From assembly GCA_032251045.1 (NCBI GenBank), contig JAVVEW010000006.1, positions 3,166 through 67,165 on the forward strand: a stretch of 64,000 nucleotides of DNA, in the 5' to 3' direction. How positions within the stretch are numbered: the stretch's first letter is position 1; each line of letters begins with the position of its first letter. Source of the stretch: JAVVEW01 sp032251045. GTDB taxonomy: Bacteria; Pseudomonadota; Gammaproteobacteria; Methylococcales; Methylomonadaceae. Under the pieces are notes generated by a model. The model was not told the origin of the DNA, did not search any database, and saw nothing but the letters and a program-made list of their open reading frames with translations. Positions 16,790 to 24,811 of the stretch are shown here, piece after piece. A program made the position numbers and the translations under genes.

Positions 16790-17989
16790 ATGACCCAGCA
16801 TAACATCCTGTTAGCGATAGGCGGCGGCATTGCCGCTTACAAATGCTGTGAACTGACGCGCCTGCTGCGTCAGCAAGATCACGCCGTCAAGGTCATTATG
16901 ACCGAAGCCGCCACCCGCTTTATCACACCCCTGACCCTGCAAGCCCTGTCCGGCCAGCCGGTCGGCCATGACTTATTCGCGGACGAACAAAGTCACGGCA
17001 TGGGGCATATCAAGCTGGCACGCTGGGCAGATGTATTGGTGGTTGCCCCTGCCACCTGTGATTTATTAGCCAAATTCAGCCATGGACTTGCCGATGACCT
17101 GGTCAGCACTCTTTATCTGGCCTGTCAGGCGCCGGTCATCCTGGCACCCGCCATGAACCAGGCCATGTGGCAACACCCTGCCACGCAAGCGAATATCGAA
17201 CGCCTAAAAAGCTACGGCGCGGCCCTGGTTGGCCCGGAGTCTGGTGAGCAAGCCTGTGGCGAACAAGGTGCTGGACGCATGGCAGAGCCGACCAATCTGG
17301 CCGCTGCGATACAGCGCCAACTGCTACCTAAGCCGCTGGCCGGGCAACGCGTAATGATTACCGCAGGCCCCACCCGCGAGCCATTAGACCCTGTGCGCTT
17401 CATCAGCAACTTAAGTTCAGGCAAAATGGGCTATGCACTGGCACAGGCCGCGCTGGATTATGGCGCCCAGGTTGACCTGGTTTCCGGCCCGGTAGCGATC
17501 ACGCCGCCCCCCGGCATTCAGCTCTGGCCGGCGCAAACCGCTCAAGACATGCTGCAACACGTCACCACGCTGGCGCCACAATGTGACCTTTTCATCGCCG
17601 CAGCGGCCGTTGCCGATTACACGCCGGCACACCGCGCCAGCCAAAAAATCAAAAAACACGCCACTGAGCTAAACTTAACCTTAACGAAAACCGTGGACAT
17701 TGTCGCCCATGTCGCGCAAATGCCAACCCGGCGCCCATTCACTGTGGGTTTTGCCGCAGAAACCGAACACCTGGAAGACTACGCCTTGAACAAACTCAAC
17801 AGCAAAAAACTGGACATGATCATCGCCAATCACGTCGGCGGCAGGCACGGCGGCTTTGAGCGCGACGACAATGCCGCCACCGTTTACTGGCATCATGGCC
17901 AACGCCACTTCGAACTGCAAAGCAAACAATTACTGGCCTATCAACTACTCACCCTGATCACTGAACATCATGCACGCCATTCAACTTAA
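16790..17989 (+). CDS. coaBC: Bifunctional phosphopantothenoylcysteine decarboxylase / synthase
   Basis: CoaBC (Dfp) makes and decarboxylates phosphopantothenoylcysteine in coenzyme A synthesis. From the ATG at 16790 the protein has 399 residues. The flavoprotein CoaC half shows GGIAAYK near residue 12, the active His73 in GHIKLARWAD, PAMNQAMW at 120-127 and Cys156 in GEQACGEQG; the CoaB half starts near residue 190 with VMITAGPTREPLDPVRFISN. No good ribosome binding site precedes the ATG, so the start is chosen by homology. Its end overlaps dut by 20 bp. Confidence 0.95.
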   Translation: MTQHNILLAIGGGIAAYKCCELTRLLRQQDHAVKVIMTEAATRFITPLTLQALSGQPVGHDLFADEQSHGMGHIKLARWADVLVVAPATCDLLAKFSHGLADDLVSTLYLACQAPVILAPAMNQAMWQHPATQANIERLKSYGAALVGPESGEQACGEQGAGRMAEPTNLAAAIQRQLLPKPLAGQRVMITAGPTREPLDPVRFISNLSSGKMGYALAQAALDYGAQVDLVSGPVAITPPPGIQLWPAQTAQDMLQHVTTLAPQCDLFIAAAAVADYTPAHRASQKIKKHATELNLTLTKTVDIVAHVAQMPTRRPFTVGFAAETEHLEDYALNKLNSKKLDMIIANHVGGRHGGFERDDNAATVYWHHGQRHFELQSKQLLAYQLLTLITEHHARHST

Positions 17990-18425
17990 AATCCTCGACC
18001 CCCGCCTGGGCGAAAGCCTGCCACTGCCTGAATACGGCTCCCCCGGTGCTGCCGGCCTTGACCTGCGCGCCTGTTTAAGTGCGCCGTTAACGCTGCAACC
18101 GGGCGACTGTGAACTGATCGCCACAGGCCTCGCCCTGCACATTCAAGATCCCGGCCTGGCCGCGGTATTACTGCCACGCTCCGGTCTTGGCCACAAACAC
18201 GGCCTGGTGCTGGGCAACCTGGTCGGCTTAATTGATTCGGATTATCAAGGCGAGATCATGATCTCCTGTTGGAATCGCGGCCAGCAAGCCTACACCATAG
18301 ACATCGGCGAACGCATCGCACAAATGGTTTTTGTACCGATCGCGCCCGTCACGTTTGTCCAGGTCGAGGAGTTTTCACCTACTGAACGTGGCGCCGGCGG
18401 TTTTGGCCACACCGGCCAGCACTAA
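17970..18425 (+). CDS. dut: Deoxyuridine triphosphatase (dUTPase)
   Basis: Dut hydrolyses dUTP to dUMP, keeping uracil out of DNA and supplying ThyA. The 151-residue trimeric-type enzyme shows the five motifs: AAGLDLRA, PRSGLGHKHG, GLIDSDYQGEI, GERIAQMVF and the glycine-rich C-terminal ERGAGGFGHTG. The start lies 20 bp inside coaBC, an arrangement shared with pseudomonads. In those bacteria dut is followed by algC and argB; here the next gene keeps only what looks like the N-terminal part of long AlgC. Confidence 0.96.
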   Translation: MHAIQLKILDPRLGESLPLPEYGSPGAAGLDLRACLSAPLTLQPGDCELIATGLALHIQDPGLAAVLLPRSGLGHKHGLVLGNLVGLIDSDYQGEIMISCWNRGQQAYTIDIGERIAQMVFVPIAPVTFVQVEEFSPTERGAGGFGHTGQH

Positions 18426-18430
18426 AGCAT

Positions 18431-18448
18431 TCATGACCTGAGTCATGA
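18431..18448. other. Perfect inverted repeat between dut and the next gene
   Basis: TCATGAC, spacer CTGA, GTCATGA: a perfect 7-bp inverted repeat six bases after the dut stop. It could be a small RNA hairpin or a dimeric regulator site; there is no T-tract. Confidence 0.4.
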
Positions 18449-18473
18449 CTCAGCAACGCTATCTTCCGAGGTC

Positions 18474-19595
18474 TTGACCATGCAGCGAATTTTTTTAACG
18501 CTCACGCTGATCGCCACCGCACTGATCGCCCTATCTGGCCTGACCACCTACTGGCTGCATCACGGCCAGATCGAAGACGCACGCAGCACGCAAAATCAGC
18601 AACTCGGCCAGCAAAGCGCACGCCTTATGGGCCATGAAATTCAGCTTTATCGCCAGCTGATCAGCCGCATCGCCCAAACAACGGAACTCAAAAACGCCGT
18701 GGCCAACCATGCGCAAGCAGCATTTGCCGCAACCGAACAGCGCCTGCGGACGATCATTCCCAACGTCGTACAGGTGCGCATCCTCACACCTGAAGATTTA
18801 GCACCCTCCGAGCATCCTGATTTAAGCCTTGCCGATTTGGCCATGGTACGGCAGAGTTTCCAGACAGCCACTTTGCCCGCCATTCATGGTGCCGACCATG
18901 AGCCACGCCATCTGGCGATCAGTGAACGCATCGATGACAACCAAGGTCAAGCTGTGGCGGTACTGCTGGTCACGCTCACCGCACAACACCTGACCGACCT
19001 GTTCCGCCAATCACTGACTCCCGCTCCCGGCGGTCTGCAACGGCTGGCTCAAGGTCAACTGGTGCTGGCCCAGCAAGGCAACAATCAATTAGCCAGCAAC
19101 GCCCCTCAGCACAGCATTCCTATAACGCAAAGCCATCTTGCGGTTGAGCTCTGGCCCGAGCACAACGGCCAGACCGAGTCACTGACAACCACCGCAATCA
19201 TTATCGGCGCCACCTGCCTGCTATTTATGTTATTTGTGTTTCTCACCCATCGCCGCCTGGCCACCATGTTGGCAGAAGATCAAAACAGCCTGATTAAAGC
19301 GGTGCAAGACTTGATGCAGGACAAATTGCAAGACAGTTACCCGGCACACTTCAGTGAAATGAACAGCGTCATCAATAGCCTGATTCAATTCAAACGTATC
19401 CGGGCGCACGGCGATACCACAGTGTCAGGCGCCACACCAGGCAGCGGCGCTGATGATTTTGACAGCCTGTTTTCTGAAACATCGTTTACTCTGGACGAGC
19501 TGCTAACACCCTCGATACCCGACGTCTCACAACCGGAAACGCCCGACACCCACGGCGCTCCTCCAATCAAGTCTACGCCCAGAAAACCCTCATAA
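18474..19595 (+). CDS. Two-helix membrane protein resembling the isolated N-terminal region of long AlgC
   Basis: A 373-residue protein with membrane helices at about 5-27 and 240-262 and a periplasmic domain between them, then a cytoplasmic tail. The pattern of the periplasmic part (LRTIIPNVVQVRILTPEDL, then a LSLADLAMVRQ stretch and AVAVLLVTLT) and the position after dut recall, from memory, the N-terminal extension of long phosphomannomutase AlgC proteins of pseudomonads and xanthomonads. No phosphohexomutase domain follows; the tail is short, acidic and proline-rich (DDFDSLFSETSFTLDELLTPS). It may be a sensor working with the PAS and chemoreceptor genes that follow, which is inference. 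Confidence 0.6.
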   Translation: MTMQRIFLTLTLIATALIALSGLTTYWLHHGQIEDARSTQNQQLGQQSARLMGHEIQLYRQLISRIAQTTELKNAVANHAQAAFAATEQRLRTIIPNVVQVRILTPEDLAPSEHPDLSLADLAMVRQSFQTATLPAIHGADHEPRHLAISERIDDNQGQAVAVLLVTLTAQHLTDLFRQSLTPAPGGLQRLAQGQLVLAQQGNNQLASNAPQHSIPITQSHLAVELWPEHNGQTESLTTTAIIIGATCLLFMLFVFLTHRRLATMLAEDQNSLIKAVQDLMQDKLQDSYPAHFSEMNSVINSLIQFKRIRAHGDTTVSGATPGSGADDFDSLFSETSFTLDELLTPSIPDVSQPETPDTHGAPPIKSTPRKPS

Positions 19596-19764
19596 TTCAT
19601 GATTCACACGCCTGATATTTTCCACGATACTCCTGAAAACAGTGCGCCACCAAAACCCTTATCGCCCTGTCTAACATAACCTTGATGGCATATTTCAAGT
19701 ACAATTGTCCATATACATTGAGGGTTAATCGTTTTTTTGCCTAACCAACGCTTAAACTTTGCCT

Positions 19765-20298
19765 ATGAGACCTAACATCACACCCAATAACCACGAAAAG
19801 CAACTGGCGGCTGAAGATTTTATCGTATCCAAAACCGACACTACCGGCCGGATCACCTATGCCAACCGGATTTTCATGGACATTGCCGGCTATCGAGAAA
19901 ACGCCTTGCTGGGCATACAACACAACATTATCCGGCACCCTGACATGCCAAGGGGGGTGTACCGCTTCATGTGGGATACCCTGAAACAAGGCGAAGAATT
20001 TTTTGGTTTTGTCAAAAATCTCTCTGCCGACGGCAGCTTTTATTGGGTGCTCGCCAATGTCACACCCGACTACAATCGTCACGGCGAACTCATGGGCTAT
20101 TACTCGGTACGACGCAAACCGCCGCAATCTGCGATCAACACCGTGACCCGCATTTATCAGCAAATGCTCAGCATCGAACAACAAAGCCCAAGTAAAAAAG
20201 AAGCCCCTAACCGTTCCATGCAATACCTGGAAGACACCATTAAACAGCTCGGTGTTAAGAGCTATACGCACCTGATTCTGGATCTGTACGGAGCCTGA
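19765..20298 (+). CDS. Aer/CetB-like PAS domain protein (redox or energy sensor)
   Basis: A 177-residue soluble protein made of one PAS domain (about residues 15-125) and a short C-terminal tail. The segments ITYANRIF, NIIRHPDMP (54-62), MWDTLKQGEEFFGFVKN and SFYWVLANVTP are those of the FAD-binding PAS of Aer aerotaxis receptors. It has no membrane helix, HAMP or signalling domain of its own. The next gene, 13 bp downstream, is a chemoreceptor lacking a sensory domain, so the two look like a split Aer of the CetB/CetA type. I chose the ATG at 19765 over a TTG two codons upstream. Confidence 0.85.
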   Translation: MRPNITPNNHEKQLAAEDFIVSKTDTTGRITYANRIFMDIAGYRENALLGIQHNIIRHPDMPRGVYRFMWDTLKQGEEFFGFVKNLSADGSFYWVLANVTPDYNRHGELMGYYSVRRKPPQSAINTVTRIYQQMLSIEQQSPSKKEAPNRSMQYLEDTIKQLGVKSYTHLILDLYGA

Positions 20299-20311
20299 GA
20301 GGACTATCGTG

Positions 20312-21796
20312 ATGACAAATCAAGCATCCGCGCACAGCAGCGCCAACATTCCTTTTCTGAAAAGCAAGGTTAAAGCACTATCACTGAGCATCGCCCTGGT
20401 TGCCGGTATTGAGCTTGGCTACGAGCTGGTCGTACATAACTTTTCCTGGCTAACACTGCTCTTGATGTCAGTATTGATCGGCCTTGCCATTACCCTGTTT
20501 CGTGAAGCCAATCAGGCCATCACTGTACTTGACAGCATTCAAGGCACTCTGGTCAAAGCCAACCGGGGCGAACTGTACCACCGTATCACCGGGCTCAAAG
20601 GCATGGGCGAGTTAGGCAAAACGGCTTGGGAACTCAACGAACTACTGGACCTGATAGAGGCCTATTTCAAGGAAATCACCACCAGCTTCAAATGCACCGA
20701 ACGCGGCGACTTCGAACGTCACACGCTAAGCGCAGGCTTCCCCGGCATGTTAAAAACCTCGGCGGAATCGATCAATCATGCCCTGAAAGTCATGACCGAT
20801 AACGCACGACTGCTTTCTAAAAACAACCTTTCCGCCGCCCTGCATGAGCTAAACACCCGCAACCTGCTGACCAATCTGAAAACCAGCCAGCAAGACCTGC
20901 TGTCGATTAACGAGGAAATGAAAAAACTGAAAACCATTGCCGAAACCACAGGCTCCAACGCCGACGCCAGCCTCACGCAAGTCACCGACATCAGTCATGC
21001 CTTAGCAGACATCAACAGCAACATTCATGCCTTGACCCAGGTGATCGACAACCTGCTACGCGACACGCACAAAATCAACGACTCACTATCGATGATTACC
21101 GGCATTGCCGAACAAACCAACCTGTTAGCGCTTAACGCATCCATCGAGGCAGCCCGGGCCGGTGATCATGGGCGTGGTTTTGCCGTGGTGGCCGAAGAAG
21201 TCAAAAACCTCTCCGAGCACACCAAAGACGCCGCCCAGGAAGTGGCAAAAATCTTGAACACCTTCAACAAAAGTGTTTCCAACATGCAAAGTCAGGCCAA
21301 TGACTCCGCCGACCTGTCGGAACAAATCACCGCCAATGTCAGCGACTTTCATCGCCAGTTCAGCACCCTGTCAGACAATGCACAAACCTCGATCCAGCAC
21401 ATTTCTTATGCCACCGACCGATCTTTTGCCCTGTTAACTAAAGTCGATCATGTGCTGTATAAACAAAACGCCTACCTGGCCATTCAGCAAAACCAGCCCG
21501 GCCCGGCAGCCGATGCCATCATGGTAGATCACCACAGCTGCCGATTAGGCAAGTGGTATGAACAAGGCTTAGGCTACGAACAGTTCCGTACCGTACCTGC
21601 CTACAGTCAACTGAAAGGACCGCACGCCCAGGTACACGACTACACCCACGCCGCTTACCAGGCCTCACGACAAGACTGGCAAAATCAATCGGCATTCATT
21701 GCCGACATTGTCGACAAAATGCAGCAATGCGAAGAGGCCAGCGGCGCGGTCATGAGCCTGATCGACCGTATGGTTGAACAAAAACATCAACACTAA
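20312..21796 (+). CDS. Methyl-accepting chemotaxis protein with two N-terminal helices and a C-terminal CZB domain
   Basis: This 494-residue chemoreceptor has a helical hairpin in the membrane (about 22-40 and 46-63) with almost no periplasmic loop, then HAMP-like helices (about 65-165), a signalling domain with the hairpin tip EQTNLLALNASIEAARAG...GFAVVAEEVKNL, and a chemoreceptor zinc-binding (CZB) domain at the end. CZB ligands are seen in HHSCRLGKW (407-415) plus His438 and His442. It has no ligand-binding domain and probably takes its input from the adjacent PAS protein. GTG at 20309 is an alternative start; AGGA at 20299 fits both. Confidence 0.93.
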   Translation: MTNQASAHSSANIPFLKSKVKALSLSIALVAGIELGYELVVHNFSWLTLLLMSVLIGLAITLFREANQAITVLDSIQGTLVKANRGELYHRITGLKGMGELGKTAWELNELLDLIEAYFKEITTSFKCTERGDFERHTLSAGFPGMLKTSAESINHALKVMTDNARLLSKNNLSAALHELNTRNLLTNLKTSQQDLLSINEEMKKLKTIAETTGSNADASLTQVTDISHALADINSNIHALTQVIDNLLRDTHKINDSLSMITGIAEQTNLLALNASIEAARAGDHGRGFAVVAEEVKNLSEHTKDAAQEVAKILNTFNKSVSNMQSQANDSADLSEQITANVSDFHRQFSTLSDNAQTSIQHISYATDRSFALLTKVDHVLYKQNAYLAIQQNQPGPAADAIMVDHHSCRLGKWYEQGLGYEQFRTVPAYSQLKGPHAQVHDYTHAAYQASRQDWQNQSAFIADIVDKMQQCEEASGAVMSLIDRMVEQKHQH

Positions 21797-21814
21797 TCTC
21801 ACCTGACTTAACTT

Positions 21815-22174
21815 ATGGATATTGTTTATTTTCGCGGCTTGAAAGTCGCCACGGTTATTGGCATTTACGACTGGGAACGCGAGCAAAAGCAAACCTTGAT
21901 TTTTGACATTGAAATGGGCACCGACACCCGCCAGGCCGCCGCCAGTGACGCCATCGAACACGCCCTAGACTATAAAGCCATCTCCGACCGAGTGATTGAC
22001 TTCGTCGCCCAAAGCGACTGCTATCTGGTTGAGCGCTTGATTGAAGAAGTCGCCCAACTCATTCAACGTGAATTTTCCGTACCCTGGGTTCGCATTAACC
22101 TGAACAAACAAGGCGCCATCGGCCCTGGCATCGATGTAGGCGTCACCATCACACGCGGACAATGGCAAAGCTGA
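21815..22174 (+). CDS. folB: Dihydroneopterin aldolase
   Basis: FolB converts dihydroneopterin to hydroxymethyldihydropterin in folate synthesis. The 119-residue protein starts MDIVYFRGLKVATVIGIYDWER, the typical FolB N-terminus, and ends in the IGPGIDVGVTITR segment. Length is normal. It overlaps folK by 13 bp, so the two consecutive steps are coupled. Confidence 0.95.
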   Translation: MDIVYFRGLKVATVIGIYDWEREQKQTLIFDIEMGTDTRQAAASDAIEHALDYKAISDRVIDFVAQSDCYLVERLIEEVAQLIQREFSVPWVRINLNKQGAIGPGIDVGVTITRGQWQS

Positions 22175-22704
22175 ACACAGTTTTTCTGGGGCTGGGCAGC
22201 AATCTCAAGCGCGCCCCGTCCCTGCGCGCGGGACTACGCTTTTTAACGCAGCACTTCGGCCCGTTAACCGTGTCCAGTGTATACGAATCACCCGCCTCCG
22301 GTTATCAAGGGCCTTGCTATTACAACCTGGCGGTTGGCCTGACCACACCACTGGATGTCTGGACACTGGCGCGCCGCCTCAAACAAAGTGAATTTGCCCT
22401 AGGCCGCCCCGCCAACAGCCGCAAATTCAGCCCGCGTGCGCTGGATATTGACCTGCTGCTTTATGAACAGCACATGATCGACAGTCACGCGCTCACCCTG
22501 CCCCGCGCCGATGTTCTGCGTGACGCCTTCGTGCTGGCACCGCTGGCTGAAATTGCCCCTGATTATCAGCACCCGCTGACACAGCGCGCCCTCGCAGAAC
22601 ACTGGCAAGACTGGCCTAAGCCTGTGACCTGCCAACGCTTGCCACTCAGCATCATTGGCTGGCCGCTTGCCAAAACAACCGTTAAGGATAAACTGACCGC
22701 TTGA
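22162..22704 (+). CDS. folK: 2-amino-4-hydroxy-6-hydroxymethyldihydropteridine pyrophosphokinase
   Basis: FolK pyrophosphorylates the pterin made by FolB, giving the substrate for FolP (at 62.6 kb). The 180-residue protein has FLGLGSNLKRAP near the N-terminus, YESPASGYQGPCYYNLAVGL, FSPRALDIDLLLYE and LPRADVLRDAFVLAPLAEIAP. It begins inside the end of folB. Confidence 0.95.
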   Translation: MAKLNTVFLGLGSNLKRAPSLRAGLRFLTQHFGPLTVSSVYESPASGYQGPCYYNLAVGLTTPLDVWTLARRLKQSEFALGRPANSRKFSPRALDIDLLLYEQHMIDSHALTLPRADVLRDAFVLAPLAEIAPDYQHPLTQRALAEHWQDWPKPVTCQRLPLSIIGWPLAKTTVKDKLTA

Positions 22705-22803
22705 CGGACACAGCCTCATCACCACTCAACTGACGAACCAGCATCTGGACGCAAACCTTGGCCGACTTCTCACTCAACCCCACGCCAGCCAACATCTAAC
22801 GCC

Positions 22804-23754
22804 ATGTCCGATTCCATTCACAGCGTCATCCTTGGCTCCGGCCCCGCCGGTTTGAATTGTGCGTTATGGCTGCGTCAGCTGGGGCTGACACCGCTGATTG
22901 TGGACTCAGCGCCTGCGCCCGGTGGTAGCCTGGCCAACATGCATCGTGTCAATCGCTGGATTCTTGGCTTTCCCGACCAAACCAGCCACCAACTGGCACA
23001 TGACTATCTCGACCATATTCGCCGCGAACAAATCCGCTTGCACAGCGACTGCCAACTGAAGCGCTGCCAACTTCAGCCTGACGGCAGTTTCGCCCTGTGG
23101 CTGGATTCGCCTCAACAACAACTTAGCTGCCGTAACCTGGTTATTGCCACCGGCATCCGCCCCATCGGCGCGGAAGCACTATTGGAATGCACCGGTCACG
23201 CACTGCTGAGCCAGCGCCCGGAGGTGCATTTTCACCCCTTGTCTCACCTTAACGCCGCACCGCTCAACCCCGGCCAAACCGCTGTGGTGCTCGGTGGCGG
23301 TGACAATGCCTGTTACACCACTGCCGACTTGGTCAACGCAGGTCTTACGGTGCATTTAGTGATACGTGGCAAGCTCAACGCACGCCCCGCCATTCGCAGA
23401 CAAATTGAAACCTGGCATAGCAACCGGCGCATCATTCTGCATCGACCTGCGCATCTCAGCGCACTACGGCTGCTTGACCGGCAACTGGCCATTGACCTAA
23501 GCGACCAAAGTACGGTGATCACCGACTGGCTGTTCCCCAGGCTGGGCTATACACCGAACAGTGCCTTTCTGCACCAACTAGGTCTCAATCTGGCGCAAAA
23601 CGCGCAAGGCTATCTGACCACCAACCACCGACAGCAAACCTCGCACCCCAATATCTATGCCATCGGTGATATCACCAGCCCCTGGCATCAATCCGTCCCC
23701 AATGCTCTTGCCCAAGGGGCCATAGCTGCACAGGCCATTAGTGAACAGTCATGA
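22804..23754 (+). CDS. Thioredoxin-reductase-like FAD/NAD(P)-binding oxidoreductase without the redox CxxC
   Basis: A 316-residue two-dinucleotide-fold flavoprotein. The FAD site is SGPAGLNCALWLR at residues 12-24, the NAD(P) fold is AVVLGGGDNACYTTADLV near residue 165, and the C-terminal YAIGDITSPWHQSVPNALAQG closes the FAD site. Where thioredoxin reductase has CAxC next to the NADPH fold, this protein has none, so it resembles the TrxR-like ferredoxin/flavodoxin NADP reductases or related oxidoreductases. The electron acceptor is unknown. Its stop overlaps the start of the next gene (ATGA), so both are likely one functional unit. Confidence 0.85.
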   Translation: MSDSIHSVILGSGPAGLNCALWLRQLGLTPLIVDSAPAPGGSLANMHRVNRWILGFPDQTSHQLAHDYLDHIRREQIRLHSDCQLKRCQLQPDGSFALWLDSPQQQLSCRNLVIATGIRPIGAEALLECTGHALLSQRPEVHFHPLSHLNAAPLNPGQTAVVLGGGDNACYTTADLVNAGLTVHLVIRGKLNARPAIRRQIETWHSNRRIILHRPAHLSALRLLDRQLAIDLSDQSTVITDWLFPRLGYTPNSAFLHQLGLNLAQNAQGYLTTNHRQQTSHPNIYAIGDITSPWHQSVPNALAQGAIAAQAISEQS

Positions 23755-24701
23755 GCGTCACCCCACAGACCTGGATCGTCGATAGCGACTACACTGGCGA
23801 ACTGCGCGCCCGCCAAGGTTTGGCGCAACGCCTGAACTTTCCTGTACACACCATCCCAAGACCCGATGCGTTAACACGCGCTTACCTTCAAGCGCGGCTT
23901 GAACACTGCCACGACAGCCAGCCCAGCCACATCATTCTCATCAATGGTACCGGTGAAGAAACCACCGCCGCCGTTGCCGAGCTGGCGACCAGCCTTCCCG
24001 TCCCGGTATGCAGCGTATTTCTGGCCTCCATTTTGCCCGATACTCCACACCCACGGCTGTGGGATTACCACCTCATCGCCTCCCCACAACTACACGGCAA
24101 AGGCATCATTCATCTTCCCTGCGTGCCACACACCATGACTGACGCCCGTCTGCAACACGCCCGCGCCCGCCATGCCGCTGACTTTGCCAACCTGCCCCGA
24201 CCACTCACTGCGGTGTTGATTGGCGGCAACACCCGCTATTGCTTTGGCTTCGACCGGCAGCACGCCCACGCGCTCGCCGCCCGGCTACGTCAATTCTGGC
24301 AACAATTTGGCGGTAGCTTATGGTTGAGCGACAGCCGCCGCACCCCGCCTGAAGCCTGGCAGACCTTGCTCGACGACCTATCCGACCTGCCGCTTAGCGC
24401 ACAACACTGGCAACATGCCGACGCAGATCACTACCCAGCACTGCTAGCTCATGCCGATTATTGCATCGTCACCGGCGACTCCTTATCCATGTGTTCCGAG
24501 GCCACCTTCACCGGCAAGCCGGTGTGGGTGGATTTGACCGAAACCACCACTGAAAGCTATCACCGGGCCATTATCGGCAACATGCAGCATCATGGCTTGA
24601 TCCAACCACTTAGACCGCCCTACCATCCCTATCATTACCCGCGCCCCGACCCCACCGAACAAGTCGCGCAAGCCGTACTGGCCTATCTGACAAGTGCATG
24701 A
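23751..24701 (+). CDS. ELM1/GtrOC1-like family protein (DUF1022)
   Basis: A 316-residue protein of the ELM1 family, named after a plant mitochondrial fission protein and proposed to have a GT-B glycosyltransferase-like fold. The diagnostic C-terminal segment is VTGDSLSMCSEATFTGKPVWVDLTE near residues 240-265, with AVLIGGNTRYCFGF in the middle. The bacterial function is not established. It overlaps the flavoprotein gene by 4 bp; no other gene of cell-envelope sugar metabolism is adjacent. Confidence 0.8.
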   Translation: MSVTPQTWIVDSDYTGELRARQGLAQRLNFPVHTIPRPDALTRAYLQARLEHCHDSQPSHIILINGTGEETTAAVAELATSLPVPVCSVFLASILPDTPHPRLWDYHLIASPQLHGKGIIHLPCVPHTMTDARLQHARARHAADFANLPRPLTAVLIGGNTRYCFGFDRQHAHALAARLRQFWQQFGGSLWLSDSRRTPPEAWQTLLDDLSDLPLSAQHWQHADADHYPALLAHADYCIVTGDSLSMCSEATFTGKPVWVDLTETTTESYHRAIIGNMQHHGLIQPLRPPYHPYHYPRPDPTEQVAQAVLAYLTSA

Positions 24702-24811
24702 ATACGTCAGCCACCATTTGACCGAAAAGCGCCTGCTTGACCGGCTTCATTCTTTTTCAAAAGGGGATTGAGGGAAATTCTTCAGGCGGCAAACACCAAC
24801 CTAATGTTAGC

